From Anastatus disparis (taxonomy: Eukaryota > Arthropoda > Insecta > Hymenoptera > Eupelmidae): a stretch of 64,000 nt of DNA. Both the position numbers and the translations under genes were made by a program. Of this stretch, positions 10,256-22,593 are shown one piece after another. Numbering within the stretch: position 1 is the first letter of the stretch; each line of letters begins with the position of its first letter. The stretch is taken from NCBI GenBank assembly GCA_017163975.1, contig JAFFSR010000264.1, positions 2,418,001 to 2,482,000 on the forward strand, given 5' to 3'. The notes under the pieces were generated by a model. That model did no database searches. It had not been told where the DNA came from and saw nothing but the letters and a program-made list of their open reading frames with translations.

Positions 10256-10874
10256 CAGGGTGTCCAAAAAGTCCCGGAACACCTTAATAATTTTCTAGGT
10301 GAACCGATTTTGGACAAGGTCAAGGTCAATCTAGAGGTAACTTTTGTCAAGGAATTTAATAGTGACCTTGGATTTGACCTTGGGTTTGATTTTCAGGGTT
10401 ATTTCAAGGTCAACTTTGTTTTTTCAAATGGGAACCCCTATTTTTGACAACGGAAATCGAAAAAGCAGAAAATTTTACGTCCAAACATGTACTCAAATCA
10501 TGGGTCAAGGATGACCTTGATGGCCACACAAGGTCATTTAACCTCGAACAAGGTCTGGAAACCTCTTGGCATAGGAAATTCTCAATTTTTTTACCACAGA
10601 AGCTTGTATTACCTTTATCAAGGTGCATGCAGCGGTGACGCTCTGGACGACCTTGACAATGCCCTTCAAGGACATTTTACTTTGAATTTTCTTATTTACT
10701 TTTAGCATTACCCAGGAACAACGACGTGGACGTAGTAAAATCTGTTTCCTTTGGGGTGCCTGATTAACATGAGTCCCCTTGCCTCTCACGTTGGGGTGCT
10801 TGATTAACGTGAGTCCCCTCGCCTCTCACATTGGGGTGCTTGATTAACGTGAGTCTCCTTGCCTCTCACATTTG
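10256..10874 (+). repeat. Left inverted end of the mariner-type element
   Basis: It pairs almost base for base with 12612-13150. It contains many AAGGTCA / TGACCTT motifs (for example 10314-10328, 10363-10382, 10403-10412, 10504-10520). The inner end carries three copies of a 41-bp unit where the right side has one. Short reading frames seen here, and mirrored on the right, follow from the inverted duplication. Confidence 0.9.
10752..10874 (+). repeat. 41-bp unit in three tandem copies
   Basis: TTGGGGTGCTTGATTAACGT recurs near 10751, 10792 and 10833, each followed by GAGTCTCCTTGCCTCTCAC-like sequence. The opposite inverted end has a single copy, which explains the 80-bp difference in arm length. 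Confidence 0.85.
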
Positions 10875-10901
10875 TTCATAAGCATTATGGACTGCAATTT
10901 T

Positions 10902-11976
10902 TTACTTCAACTGTTCAAATTGACCTCTATTTACTTCTTGTCAGTAAGCTAACCGATGGTAAAAAGCATCAACTGCGTTTTGGATCATTTCCGTAGGAAT
11001 AAGCGCTGATTCATTAATAATTCTTTGTCGTAATTCGTCTAAATTTTCAGGTTTTGTTTTGTATACCCTATCTTTTAAGTAACCCCAAAAAAATAATCAA
11101 GAGTGTTAAGTCAGGTGATCTAGCTGGCCATTCTATAGTACCTCTCCGCCCTATCCATCGATTGAAAAAAACTTCATCTAGGAAATTACGACCGTGTCGT
11201 GCATAGTGGGGTCCCGCACCATCCTGTTGAAACCATGTATTCTCAAAGTTGGCCCCAGCTATTTCTCTTATTGCAGGAACTATTTGGTTTAGTAACATAT
11301 CTTCATAGTTTTGTGCATTTAAGTTACCATTAATAAAAAAAGGTCCTATGATTCTGTTGTTGAGAATTCCAGCCCAAACATTTAATTTTTCTGGATATTG
11401 TGATTTGTCTTCTCTAGTCCAATGAGGATTATTATCTGACCAATATCTGCAGTTATGCCTATTTAAGGTTCCATCAAGTTGAAAAGTCGCTTCGTCTGAG
11501 AATGCTATATTGTATGAAAATTCAGGATTTTCAATTATGCGTTTCATCATATCTTCACAAAATTCAACATGACGATCGAAATCGTCTTCATTCAACTTAT
11601 GAACCAGATTAACTTTAAATGGATGGAATTTGGCTCTTTTTAATATGTTATGTACTGACGATCTGCTAACGTCATGTTGTTGACTAACCCTACGAATAGA
11701 ATTATGTGGGTCCTCAATGATTGATAGCATAACGTTTAATGAAGTCTCTTCATTTGATGCTGAATTTGGTCTACCTGGTCTAGGTAGATCATTGATAGTA
11801 CCGTGATCATTAAACCTTGTAATGGTTTTTGATACCGTTGACAATGATATTGGAGTTCTAGCAACTCTAAAAGTTGCATTGAAAAGATTCATTACTCCCA
11901 TAACAGATCGTACCATTTCGCCCCAACCTCTCATCATGAGAAGTGATATTCGTTCTCTTTCAGTAAGTCGATTCAT
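10902..11976 (-). pseudogene. Mariner-superfamily transposase (DD41D-like), frameshifted
   Basis: The frame is intact from 11976 to about 11070, then continues shifted to a stop at 10902. The N-terminal part is a helix-turn-helix pair (LTERERISLLMMRGWGEMV; ISLSTVSKTITRF; LPRPGRP). The DDE core has FSDEATFQLDG, then WFQQDGAGPHYARHGRNFL, then WPARSPDLTLLD. Counting from the QQD aspartate to the last aspartate gives 41 intervening residues, so it is DD41D-like rather than the classical DD34D. Near 11080 two small indels around a T7-G4 run break the last catalytic block and the C-terminus. A TGA also falls in the tail (AY*QEVN). It would excise and insert the element at TA, but is now probably inactive. 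Confidence 0.88.
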
Positions 11977-12384
11977 TTTGACTAATCTAACAAATTAAAC
12001 CTTACCCAAACGCCGATCACAGTGATCAAGATTTCAAGAATCAATTTTAATACGATCAAGTGTAAAAACTATCCGATCCTGTTATCACAGTGAAGAGCGC
12101 AAACTTAGAACGGAGAAAAATGTTTTAAAATAAATTAAAATAGTGATTTATTTTGAAGCTCTACTGCTTATTTACTTATTAATGGCTCTTTGAATTAATA
12201 GAAATATTTTGTATGTAAAATAAACTCTAAACTCAATACTTGTTTAAGTTCCAGTTCAAAATCACATTCAAAATTATAAAGCTTCAATTTATCAATTTTA
12301 ATTAAATTTTTAAAGAAAAGAATGAATTTTATTTACTTTTTTATTAATTTTTTATGAATTCAAGATTTGCATGTTGCGCATCAA

Positions 12385-12480
12385 CCATATTTACCATCGG
12401 TTAGCTCACTGCCAAGAAGTAAATGGTGTTCAATTGGTGCATTTTACCTAAAGAACCGGGAATTCAGGGAGCACATCAGC
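12385..12480 (+). pseudogene. Inverted second copy of the transposase C-terminus
   Basis: The plus-strand stretch TTTACCATCGGTTAGCTCAC and the AAGAAGTAAATGG after it match the sequence encoding the transposase tail on the other strand near 10920-10980. The element therefore contains part of a second, oppositely oriented copy just inside its right end. This suggests that the long inverted ends arose by an inverted duplication reaching into the coding region. Confidence 0.65.
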
Positions 12481-12611
12481 TTTATTGTTAGAAAATTGGT
12501 AAAAGGTGTACATGTTATAGGTTTCAATCATCTGTTGCTCCAGTATGTATACTCGGTTTCTGGCCCTCTACAGGTTAAATTATAGATAATGTGATTATCA
12601 ATATTAATTGT

Positions 12612-13150
12612 CAAATGTGAGAGGCAAGGGGACTCACGTTAATCAGGCACCCCAAAGGGAACAGATTTTACTACGTCCACGTCGTTGTTCCTGGGTAATG
12701 CTAAAAGTAAATAAGAAAATTCAAAGTAAAATGTCCTTGAAGGGCATTGTCAAGGTCGTCCAGAGCGTCACCGCTGCATGCACCTTGATAAAGGTAATAC
12801 AAGCTTCTGTGGTAAAAAAATTGAGAATTTCCTATGCCAAGAGGTTTCCAGACCTTGTTCGAGGTTAAATGACCTTGTGTGGCCATCAAGGTCATCCTTG
12901 ACCCATGACTTGAGTACATGTTTGGACGTAAAATTTTCTGCTTTTTCGATTTCCGTTGTCAAAAATAGGGGTTCCCATTTGAAAAAACAAAGTTGACCTT
13001 GAAATAACCCTGAAAATCAAACCCAAGGTCAAATCCAAGGTCACTATTAAATTCCTTGACAAAAGTTACCTCTAGATTGACCTTGACCTTGTCCAAAATC
13101 GGTTCACCTAGAAAATTATTAAGGTGTTCCGGGACTTTTTGGACACCCTG
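12612..13150 (-). repeat. Right inverted end of the mariner-type element
   Basis: Near-perfect complement of the left end, 539 bp, ending CACCCTG at the TA duplication. It has a single copy of the 41-bp unit at its inner edge (12612-12655). Confidence 0.9.
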
Positions 13151-13491
13151 TATATACTAACTGTAATATAGATAACTTTTAATCTAAATAACTTTTACAA
13201 ACAATGAATTATAAAATTGCTTCAATACCGAGTTTGATATTATTTAATGAATTATTATCTAACGGTTTAAAAGACTTGATACATTGGGCTCGCTTGCTTT
13301 CTTTCTCTTTCGCACTCGCACGCCGCTTCTTCCTCACTCGAATAAACGCTAGTGCGCAGGTCCACTACTCGATGTGCCGACGCACTACATCCGCAACAAT
13401 TTTAATGAATTTTTATTCAATTTTTATAAATAAACATTTATTGTTGCGCAAAGTTTTCGCTGGGAATAAGAAAAAATCGTATATTCACCTC

Positions 13492-13582
13492 GGGAGAGAA
13501 GTTGACCATCAATTACTCGCGTATTTGCGTGCTGCGCTCGGGGGCAAACCCTACGGGAGCATTTAATGGTCAACTTCTCTCC
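13492..13582. repeat. Small hairpin element
   Basis: GGGAGAGAAGTTGACCAT at 13492 pairs with ATGGTCAACTTCTCTCCC ending 13582. The loop is GC-rich (GTGCTGCGCTCGGGGGCAAA). Confidence 0.7.
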
Positions 13583-13776
13583 CTTGGTTAATAATATACT
13601 ATTTCAACTTTTTATATCGGACCTTGCGTTTTTTGATAGTTTTTAGGCTAAACTTTTATCCCGTTCGAATTTTTCAAATCCATTCATTTTTTGCAGAAAT
13701 ATAAAACTTTGAATTTTTGCTGATTTTTTCTTAGGTGGCCAAATTTTCGTGAGCGGCAGTGTAAATGTGTGCGTGC

Positions 13777-13940
<164 letters not shown>

Positions 13941-14008
13941 TGAGATATTGATTTTAGACCATTTTATTAAATATCTTATAACAAAATAATACTGGAAATA
14001 TTTTTATT

Positions 14009-15690
14009 ATAAAATGTATTAAAGCACAGCATCTGGCCACTTCTTTACATTGCAAAATTTAAGGCTGAAATCATATCCTTTAATAATGTCTCTAATTTTT
14101 GTTTCAACCTCGATTTTCTTATTACAGTTGAAAAGAATGTATATTTAATTAATAACATTTTTAATTATTTAGGCATTGTATTTTAACAGAAATAAAAAAG
14201 CATACCAAAAATACATCTGAATAATTGAGTATCTTTGAATTTATCTTTAACAATGTCTGTTTTTTCACGTGCTTGTCTTGCAACTGTAAATTGTGGTGCA
14301 AGATCTTTTGTTAAAAAAGCTTTAATCATTGTTAAAGCACTTTTTGATATTTGTAAGCTTTCTTTGTCTATACAATTACGTAGTTTAGTACACTGAAATC
14401 AATAATAATTACATAAATTATACGAATAATACACGACTTATTCAAACAATGGTCTTAAACTTACAACATCACATCTAAGATACTTGTTTGACATTAAACT
14501 TTCATCAAAACTCATGAAGTCTTTCAAATCATCAAACGGTAATCTAATTTTATACTTGTCATACCATTCAATATCTGAATCAAAACAATCAACAACTAGT
14601 TTTCCTAATAAAAATGATGACTGTTGAGATTGAAGTATTTTCACCTCATTCACATCTTCAGATAGCTTTGTTAATTTAGCTACAACCGTATTCTCAAATT
14701 CTAAAAGTAAAGTAAACAAATGATAAATAATGGGAAATAATAATCTGAACTTTATCAAATATTATTATATGTACTTACGATTAGAAAAATGGACTATTGG
14801 TACTTCTGCTAGTACACGAAGTGCAATTTGTACATTGGAAGAAGTTTCGATTATGTAAGGCGTATTATCTTGTTCGCTAGTGATAATTGGAATTTCTATC
14901 GTAGACATTCCATTTTCTTTATTTAAAGCTGAAAATGCCAACGGATTGTCTTCATTTTCAGTGCTAGAAGAAGCAGTATCTACTGTCTGAACTTGGTTGT
15001 CAGCACTTTTTTAATTTGATGTAGGTGATTGGTCTGAAAATTATATACATGTAATTACATAAAATGATATTTAGAAAAAAAATGTATATGTATGTACAAT
15101 AAATTATTTGTTGAAATACCTGTTTCTTTATTTTGAGTACGTTCACTATTGGGCAACACTGATGTGTCAGTAGATTCTGAGTTGTTACCTATATTTTGAT
15201 GATTTAAAAAAATTTTTTTCTTTTTTTGAGACACATTATGATCTACATCATCATCTACAAAATCAGAGAAAAAATATGTCATTGTTTTTGAAATCAGTCG
15301 GAATATAAATATTAATTCTAATCTGATTCTTTGCAACTATCAGTATGATTATCAAATAGTTCTTGCTTCATTGTACTAACTTGTTGAAGTAATTCTTTTT
15401 GACGAACAGCATTAGCAATTTCCTTTTGAATTGCTGAACAGCTATCTTCTGAATTCAAAGTTAAGACATGCGATACTTTTCTTAGTTGGTCAAGTTTGTC
15501 GAGTGCCTTATCATATGATTCTATAAACATATATACAAAATTTAAATATAAATAGGCAAAATTTGTACATTAAATGATTCTAACTCATTAGCTTTTCCTT
15601 TGATTGTAACAGGAAAAAGAGGCCATCCTGCAAGTGCATCATCACAATTTTTTATTGAGGCGATGTAACTGCATAGAAGAAACCTGTTTT
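14009..15690 (-). pseudogene. DUF4806-like multi-exon gene with a premature stop
   Basis: Minus-strand exons can be chained with matching phases. They are about 15690-15597 (KNCDDALAGWPLFPVTIKGK), 15532-15320 (ESYDKALDKLDQLRKV), 15235-15120, 15032-14780, 14700-14460 (IRLPFDDLKDFMSFDESLMS), 14394-14210 (KLRNCIDKESLQISKSAL) and a last exon ending 14009. The ...WPLFPV.IKGKA.SYDKA pattern and a later short domain resemble the insect DUF4806-type family, whose function is unknown. TAA interrupts the frame near 15013, just after an exon border, and the 15320 exon lacks a clear donor. A possible first exon lies far upstream at 22920-23180. Exon borders and family are inferred by eye. Confidence 0.6.
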
Positions 15691-15699
15691 ACCGATACA

Positions 15700-16820
15700 A
15701 CCTATATTCACAATTTTTATTAATTAATTACTTTATCCCGAATCTTTTGCGAGAACCAAATGCATTAACTAATAGTGCATGTAATAAAGATAATTATAAA
15801 TAGTTTTTTAAAATAATTCATGAAGTAGTTACAGAGATATATGGGTTCGCAAAACGCGATCCCAAATATCTCATTAATTAACACAACCATTTTTTAAAAT
15901 AAACGCTCAAAATATTCTTCATGATATACACTATAAGCTAATGCATTTTGTTTACTCAAAAATCTATTAATAAAGAGAATATAAATATATTTTCAAATCA
16001 TGATTCACGGAAAGACTGACGCACCGCTATATGTAATGTTCGTCACAGGTTTTAGCAGTGAACAACACCATAGTAGCAATGATTTTTCTTACCAACTTAC
16101 CTGATATTATAAATATGTTGGCTGTTTTGTTAAAAATACAGCTTGAATAACGCAAGGGATTTTTTGTGCAGAAAAATTAAATTTTCCTGTGTATGAAAAT
16201 TGAAAGAATGAATATTTGCTTCATATTTTTAAGTATAAATGCATATGCATAACCTATAATTGTCTAATGTTTTATGGATAGCAGCAATACATAGTACGAT
16301 AAATGACAAACATATCGCATCGAAATGACATACATCGACAAACGCTGTGAAGAGCACAACGCTCAGCGATGTATTTTTTTACACGTTCATGATGATACGT
16401 GACATTACAAATACAGGTGTATAAGCATAACCAAGTTCTACAAATACACATCAACCAAAAAATGGCGTTAGGATCTCTGCAATGCATCAGCACTATACAT
16501 GTAAGGCAAAGACAAACAAATTTATGTCTTTGCCATCCTAATTGTTCTCGATACAAAAGATAATATGCATTAAAAGTGAATGGATTTTGTTTTATTTTAT
16601 ATAAATTATAATGAATTTAATTATAAGATAAGATTATAAATGAGGAGGCCTAATTGTAAATATTTACATATGTATATATATTTATGCTGTAGTAAGCAGT
16701 AGAGGGCGCCGTATGTAGTAGGCTAGTCAAATGGGTAATGAGGTCTCTTATAGTTGCGCTCGCAGCTCCGCTGTATTTTGTTTGTGATATTTTGTACTAA
16801 AGTATATTTGCTGTCAGCTT
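15700..16820. other. No gene recognised
   Basis: Mixed AT-rich sequence. A 94-codon Cys/Met/Ile-rich frame on the minus strand (16272-16556) has no recognisable domain and is judged to be chance. Confidence 0.45.
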
Positions 16821-16865
16821 ATTTCCCCGGGGATATATGAACAAGTAATATATCCCCGGGGAAAT
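16821..16865. repeat. Short perfect hairpin ATTTCCCCGGGGATATAT
   Basis: The left arm ATTTCCCCGGGGATATAT pairs with ATATATCCCCGGGGAAAT across a 9-bp loop. Confidence 0.8.
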
Positions 16866-17600
16866 ACTCAATATGCTATAGTAAGTTGGGATACAACAAA
16901 ACTCTTCAGTACGAAGTGAGCGCCGGTGTGTTTGGAAAGGATAGTAGTGTAAACTTAAGAACATAAAGAGGCGCGTTAGACGATCGGCGCCGCATAATTA
17001 AGTCCCGCGCTTATTCAAATTTCATAATGGTCTTTTTCGTATTAAATACATTTATAAAAATATACATTAAATAAATAATGGTTCATATTGATTTATTAAT
17101 AATAAAATTTAGAGTTAATAGTGAAAAAAATCACAGTAAAAGTGATGCAGTGAAAAAAATAGAATAAACATAAAACTTGTAAAATTTTAAGAGAAATAAA
17201 AAATTTTTTTAAATTTTCAGTTATAAGTTTGTACATTCATATTTACAAGTATAAACAAACATAACAGAAGAAAAGATTTTATAAACAGATGTATCTATCG
17301 TATTTAGTAAATCAAAGAAAAATATTAAAATAATCGTGAATTAAAAATTTGTGTATCCCAGCGATACCGTAAGTTACGCTTGCTTTGTTTCTCGAAGCGT
17401 CACGCGACAACATGTGGCGCTTGCGCGCGCAAGACAGCCTCGTTTCACGTTTGTTCCACGATTCTTTAAATTACGAAATTGCTTCTTTCGCATTTTATAA
17501 ATTCATGATATATACATTGAAAAATTGTAAAAAATGTATTCAATTATATACTTATAATTTTATTGTTCCTTTAACTGCTTACAACAGCATAAAATAATCT

Positions 17601-17764
17601 ACGCAACATGTGACGTACGTCGGGAAAATATTTGCAGGGTTAAATGTTTTTTGCTTGAGCAGCAGAAAATCTCGGGCGCGCAAGCGCGCCCTCGACTTTC
17701 TACTGCTCGCGCAAAAAACATTGATCCCTGCCAATATTATCCCTTCGTACGTCACTTGTTGCGT
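17601..17764. repeat. Hairpin MITE with GC-rich apex
   Basis: ACGCAACATGTGACGTACG pairs with CGTACGTCACTTGTTGCGT. The arms, about 75 bp, continue through GCAGGG..AATGTTTTTTGC to the apex GGGCGCGCAAGCGCGCCC. It lies next to a (TA)n run at 17772-17802, a common insertion context. Confidence 0.8.
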
Positions 17765-17770
17765 ATATTA

Positions 17771-17801
<31 letters not shown>

Positions 17802-17844
17802 CTTCCTATATTATATAGACGTAAGCCTCAAAAAATAGCATTCT

Positions 17845-18355
17845 TGCGTCCTCTCCCCTCCTCCCCCAGCCGCCCCCCTCCTCCCCCAGCCTCACATTTT
17901 TAAATTTTTTTAACGTAAATATAGGTTTTTTTTCAGCCTCTGTGAGATGCCTCCCCCCTCCTCCCCCCTCCTCGACCCGCCTCTGACATCGCCTCAACGT
18001 TTGTCGCCTCATATTACCTCATAGGTCTCCTCAAAGACTCCTCAGAGACGCCTCAGGTAAGCCTTAGGAATTCCTCGAAGCGCCTCAAGTTTGTGAGAGT
18101 GATATTTTTTAAAATTTTCAAAAATAACGTAAAAATAGTTACCAACGCCTCAGTGCTTCCTCATCCCCTCCTCTTACAACGCCTCAGGGTACGCCTCAGA
18201 AATGAGGCATTTTTTTTGTATGCCTCTTGTCCCGCCTTATACATCGCCTTAGAGACGCCTCAATGTTTCCTCATCCCCTCCTCTTATAACGCCTCAGGGT
18301 ACGCCTCAGAGATGAGGCATTTTTTTGTATGCCTCTTGTCCTGCCTTATACATAC
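17845..18355 (+). repeat. CCTC-rich degenerate repeat with a 110-bp tandem duplication
   Basis: 17845-18030 is built of CCTCCCCC/CGCCTCA words. From 18145 a unit of about 110 bp (ACGCCTCAGTGCTTCCTCAT..., GGGTACGCCTCAGAAATGAG...) is followed by a second copy at 18255 with few differences. CGCCTCA is the recurring core. Open frames over it look repeat-driven. Confidence 0.75.
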
Positions 18356-18430
18356 GAATTGGGGGGCTGGCGAGCAGGGCGAGCAGGGGGGTACCCCCCC
18401 TAGTATATATATATATATATATATATATAT

Positions 18431-19768
18431 CTGTGGCTGCCCGCAATAACAGCACAAGTCTACTTTTTTGGAAAATTGAGTTAACAGTGGATTATATACC
18501 TAAAAGTATACCTCTTTCACGTAGTACACATTAGAAAAGCCTACACGCATCGCAAAGGTATTTTGCGCATGCGTGTGGGCAGCACAAGTCAAACTTTTTA
18601 ATTTTTCTGCCCGCACAAATCGCACAACTCAAGTGGAAACAATCGCGATGGCTTTATTTGCTTATACTAAATAAATAAACATATTCTAGGATATTTTTAA
18701 GTACTTTTATTCATAATTTGCACTTTAATTTATCTATTTAACTTCTAATTACAACTAGTCATCATAGGCACTTTTCACATTTTTATGCTTTTCGATAATT
18801 TTTGTGCTCTTTAAATTAATTACCATAGCTAAAAACACTTAATAATTAGATTTATTTTAATATTTAATAATAATTATTATTATTTTAAATATTATTTTTA
18901 AATATATTTAATATTTATTAAACTTTAATTCTATGAAAATTTTAATTTTACTATTCTCAGTAAAATAATTTCCATAGAATTCCATAATCTTTTATTAAAT
19001 TCATGTTTCTTGAAATGTATCTGAAAATAATATAATTATTTTTTATAATTTTATTATATTTTAACTAATAATGATAATAGTTTTATTCAATTTTATGATA
19101 AAAACATTGTGAACATAACCTTATATTTTCACCATAAAATTGCATAAAAATTATTATTATTATTGAATTAAAAACAACAGAATAAATATAATAATTATAT
19201 TTATTCATTAATTATAATTATATTTACTTATAATTTACCTACCTTTATGGAATGAATCAATAATTTAAGAGTAATTAGTTTTAGATTTCAACAAAATGTT
19301 GTTTTGCCGTTAAATAAATAAATAAACTTTCTCTCTCTCTCTCTCTCTCGCACGCGCGCTCTCTGGTAATCAATATTTATAGTTGCTTCTGAAGCATGTA
19401 GATGGTGCTTCATACGTAGAGTATAGGGCTACGTACACCTTCATACCAATAATATATCTACAAACCCTATAAGAAATCGAAAAAAAAATCAATAACGGCA
19501 GTTACTATAAAATTCCCGACTAGTGCACATCTCGTCGCGGACGGCACAAATAGCACAACTCGAAGGTTTTTGCTGATTCCCGGTAGATGAAAAGATATTA
19601 ACTAAAGCTTATAGTACGGTTGAAAAGGTATTTTATACATAATTAAACTAGCCCAGTATCGCGCTGCGTCTCTTCGTTTTCGATCTTACGTTCCGATGCA
19701 AACATTCAAACCTCTTTATCTCCGAAACTCAAAAAGTAGACTTGTGCTGTTATTGCGGGCAGCTACAG
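18431..19768. mobile_element. Non-autonomous DNA element, 1.3 kb, with ~40-bp inverted ends
   Basis: The left end CTGTGGCTGCCCGCAATAAC (then AGCACAAGTCTACTTTTT) is mirrored at 19728-19768 with a single change (GCAGCTACAG). GCACAA(G/C)TC-like words recur inside, near 18580, 18610 and 19543, as subterminal repeats. The left side abuts a (TA)n run. No transposase coding is seen; superfamily unknown. Confidence 0.75.
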
Positions 19769-19881
19769 ATACATATAATTAAATCATTCTTCAAGTATTT
19801 AATATTAAGTAATAAAGAAATTGAGAGACAACATACATTCAATAATAATCAATAATCTCGATTATCATAAGTCAATTTTTT

Positions 19882-20466
19882 AAGTGAAACTTCTTTACCG
19901 GCGGTATACACTTCCCATAAGAGACGTATAAATAAAATTGATTTGATGACGGTATATATAACGGAACTAATGAAACGGAAGTGTATATATATATAGGAGG
20001 AGCGTCCGCGCCGCCTATATGCAAATCAAGGTACTAAATACGTATAAAGAAACATTCGCGGGACTGACTTGATGTCAAACGCCAGATATAGTATATGTAT
20101 ACATGTATACATATACATATATACAATACAAATACCTGATCTGAATAAATAAAGAAAGCAATAGCACGCGTTTTCTCTTTTTCTTTCTTTCTCTATAATG
20201 TTTTATGGTGAATCCCTCTCTTCCCTATATTTTTTAAATTGTATTTTTGTAAAATGAATATTAACAAAAATTTTATACACTCATCTCATTTAAAATTAAA
20301 AAAAATTAATTCCTCAAATAAACTAAATTATTTTAATTTAGTTTTATTTCATTTTATTTCATTTTAAAATTATTTAGTTTAAAAATTATTTTAAAATTAA
20401 ATAAAACAGTGATAGAACTTAAATAAACATTTATAAGTTCTATAATTTCGTAAAGAAGTTTCACTT
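19882..20466. repeat. Weak inverted repeat, possible small element
   Basis: AAGTGAAACTTCTTTA at 19882 pairs perfectly with TAAAGAAGTTTCACTT ending 20466. Between them lie a second inverted pair (TATACACTTCC / GGAAGTGTATA, 19905-19993) and AT-rich filler. The arms are short, so this could be chance or a decayed element. Confidence 0.4.
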
Positions 20467-22586
20467 CTGTCGGCCAGTCCCAAAGACTGCCGCACCGGTT
20501 TTTTAAAAGACTAGCAATTTAAAGCGCGCTGCGTGCGCCTTGTTTTATTTGTTTATTAATTAACATAATTCATTGAAATTTCAAAATTTTATTCTAAATT
20601 TCAAATTTTCGTCACTTGTTTTATTTTAACCAATCAAAATTGTCTTATCGTGATGACAGAATTTATCCATCACTTTTTTAAAAGAGGATTCAGAAAATAA
20701 TTATTGAGAATTATCAAAAGAGTAATTATGGATGGAGAATTCACTAATCGTGACGCCAAATTTCTCTGTAATAAGGAAATTAATTTTACTGGCATAGCGC
20801 ATACGATCGATCATATATCGTGTAACAAATCCATTTATAAAAAAAAAAAAAAAAAAAAAATCTAATTTGTTAATCAATTATAAATGTACACTTTTAATTT
20901 TATTAATTAAAGAATAATTAATGGTTTCATTTAATTACAGGGTAATAAATTGACAGCTCAAGTAAAATATTATAGAATTTTTATCTTATAGATTTTAAAA
21001 AGTAAAAGTTTTTTTGTATTCGTAATGTTTAGGCTATGTACAGATAGCGAGAAAGAAGGGACTTTAATTTTTGTTTATTTAAATTTCAAATTTTCGCTGT
21101 TTGCTTGTTATGATGAAACGACTTAGGTCATGTTAGATATACATTGTGGGTGTGTTCCTTAAGAGATCCTCTATTGTAACAAAGATGAAGTTTGGTTAAT
21201 ATTTCAAACAATTTTATTTTGTTGATAATAATTTTTTTATTGTTAGCTTTTTTTGCAATTTGACTGCATAATAATGCATTTATAAATTTTTAATCTCACT
21301 GAAATTCTCATATTGTTTGGAGGAATTAAAATATGTAAATATAAAATAATTTCCAAAATTTATTGAATTTTAACAAATTTCTAAACAATTAAAATCTCAA
21401 AAATTTCTAAACTTAATTAAACTTTCAACTCCTAATAAACAGAAATTCATCTTTCACTAAAAAAAATACGAGCTTAATAAAATAATTTTAAAATCAATAC
21501 CACGAGACTTACATGCTTTACCTTAAAATTTATTATTCCAATCAAGCCATTAATTTAATTATATAATGCATAAGAAATAATAATTTGTTCAATTATTACC
21601 AATTGAACTGATAAAACAATGGCATACAAATAATTAAGTAGGCTGGTAAGACAAGTTTCATAAAAAGAAAAAAATAAATATAAAAAGTAAAAAGGCAATA
21701 AATTAGTAAAGAATAAGGGCTTTATAAGTTGTTGGGAAGAAATAAAAGAAAAAAAAAATTATATATATAAAGTTGTTTTCGTAACAGGAAGATAAAAAAT
21801 AAAATTATCAATAAATATTCATTGATACATGATCAAAGTAATTTTCCATAATAGTGATGACATATTAATTTCTAGCAGACCAAGTTCTATATCTTATTTG
21901 CCCAACATTTCTTCAATATTACCATTCAAAGAGTCATATATTTTTCCATCGTAAAAAAATTTAAAATTACTAGTATTATACAGCAACTTATACAAATTTA
22001 AAAAAATATAAATACAAATTTATTACAATCTTAAGATTGGAGTAAAAATAGAAAACTAATTTTAATAATAAAAAATTATTTAAACAAGTTTCGAATATAC
22101 AAAATTTCATTGCTCAACATACTATAGGAGTCGTGCTCTCTTTCACGCCAAAGCATGCACAACTCCTGTAAAGACTATTGTGTTTGTAATGTAGTCACGA
22201 AGAATTTGCATTTTGAAACAGAAATATGGAATTCTTGTATCAGCAACATTAACAGTTAAATAACGTATATATTCGACGTATAATTTTTTGTTTTGTATTA
22301 TTATTGCTAAACGTTAAATAAGAAAATCTATGATATTTTAACAAAATAGCTTGTAATAGTATCAAAATTTATATTCGAAAGTTATAATTCAATAACCTTA
22401 AGTAGAATTATTGCGGATTAAATACAACATACAGATAAAATAGAATTTTTAACAATTTAATTTATTGAATATTACTGTTACACAGTGATGTAATAAAAGT
22501 TACAAAATTTTAAAAAAATGTTTGCTTGTAATTAATTATAAAAAATGCGAATTAACTATTATTTTTAAAATTAATAGAAATTAGCT
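20467..22586. other. Long AT-rich stretch, no gene seen
   Basis: It contains an A-run at 20839-20860 and several T/A-rich tracts. No extended frame, palindrome or tandem array stood out. Confidence 0.5.
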
Positions 22587-22593
22587 TTAAAAG

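Larger units (their letters stand above)
10256..13150. mobile_element. Mariner-superfamily (IS630/Tc1-mariner) element with very long inverted ends
   Basis: The element runs from CAGGGTGTCCAAAAAGTCCC to its exact complement, finishing GGACACCCTG at 13150. TA flanks both sides (10254-10255 and 13151-13152), the hallmark duplication. Inverted ends are about 619 bp on the left and 539 bp on the right. The size difference comes from extra tandem units on the left. One transposase pseudogene lies inside on the minus strand. The two ends are nearly identical, so it inserted recently or its ends were homogenised. Confidence 0.93.

Noticed and set aside
10410..10789. Overlapping small frames duplicated at 12608-12996
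   Set aside because: They lie in the mariner inverted ends and mirror each other; no domain and wobble positions are not favoured.
16272..16556. Cys/Met-rich 94-codon frame
   Set aside because: No domain, no splice context, no neighbouring coding signal.
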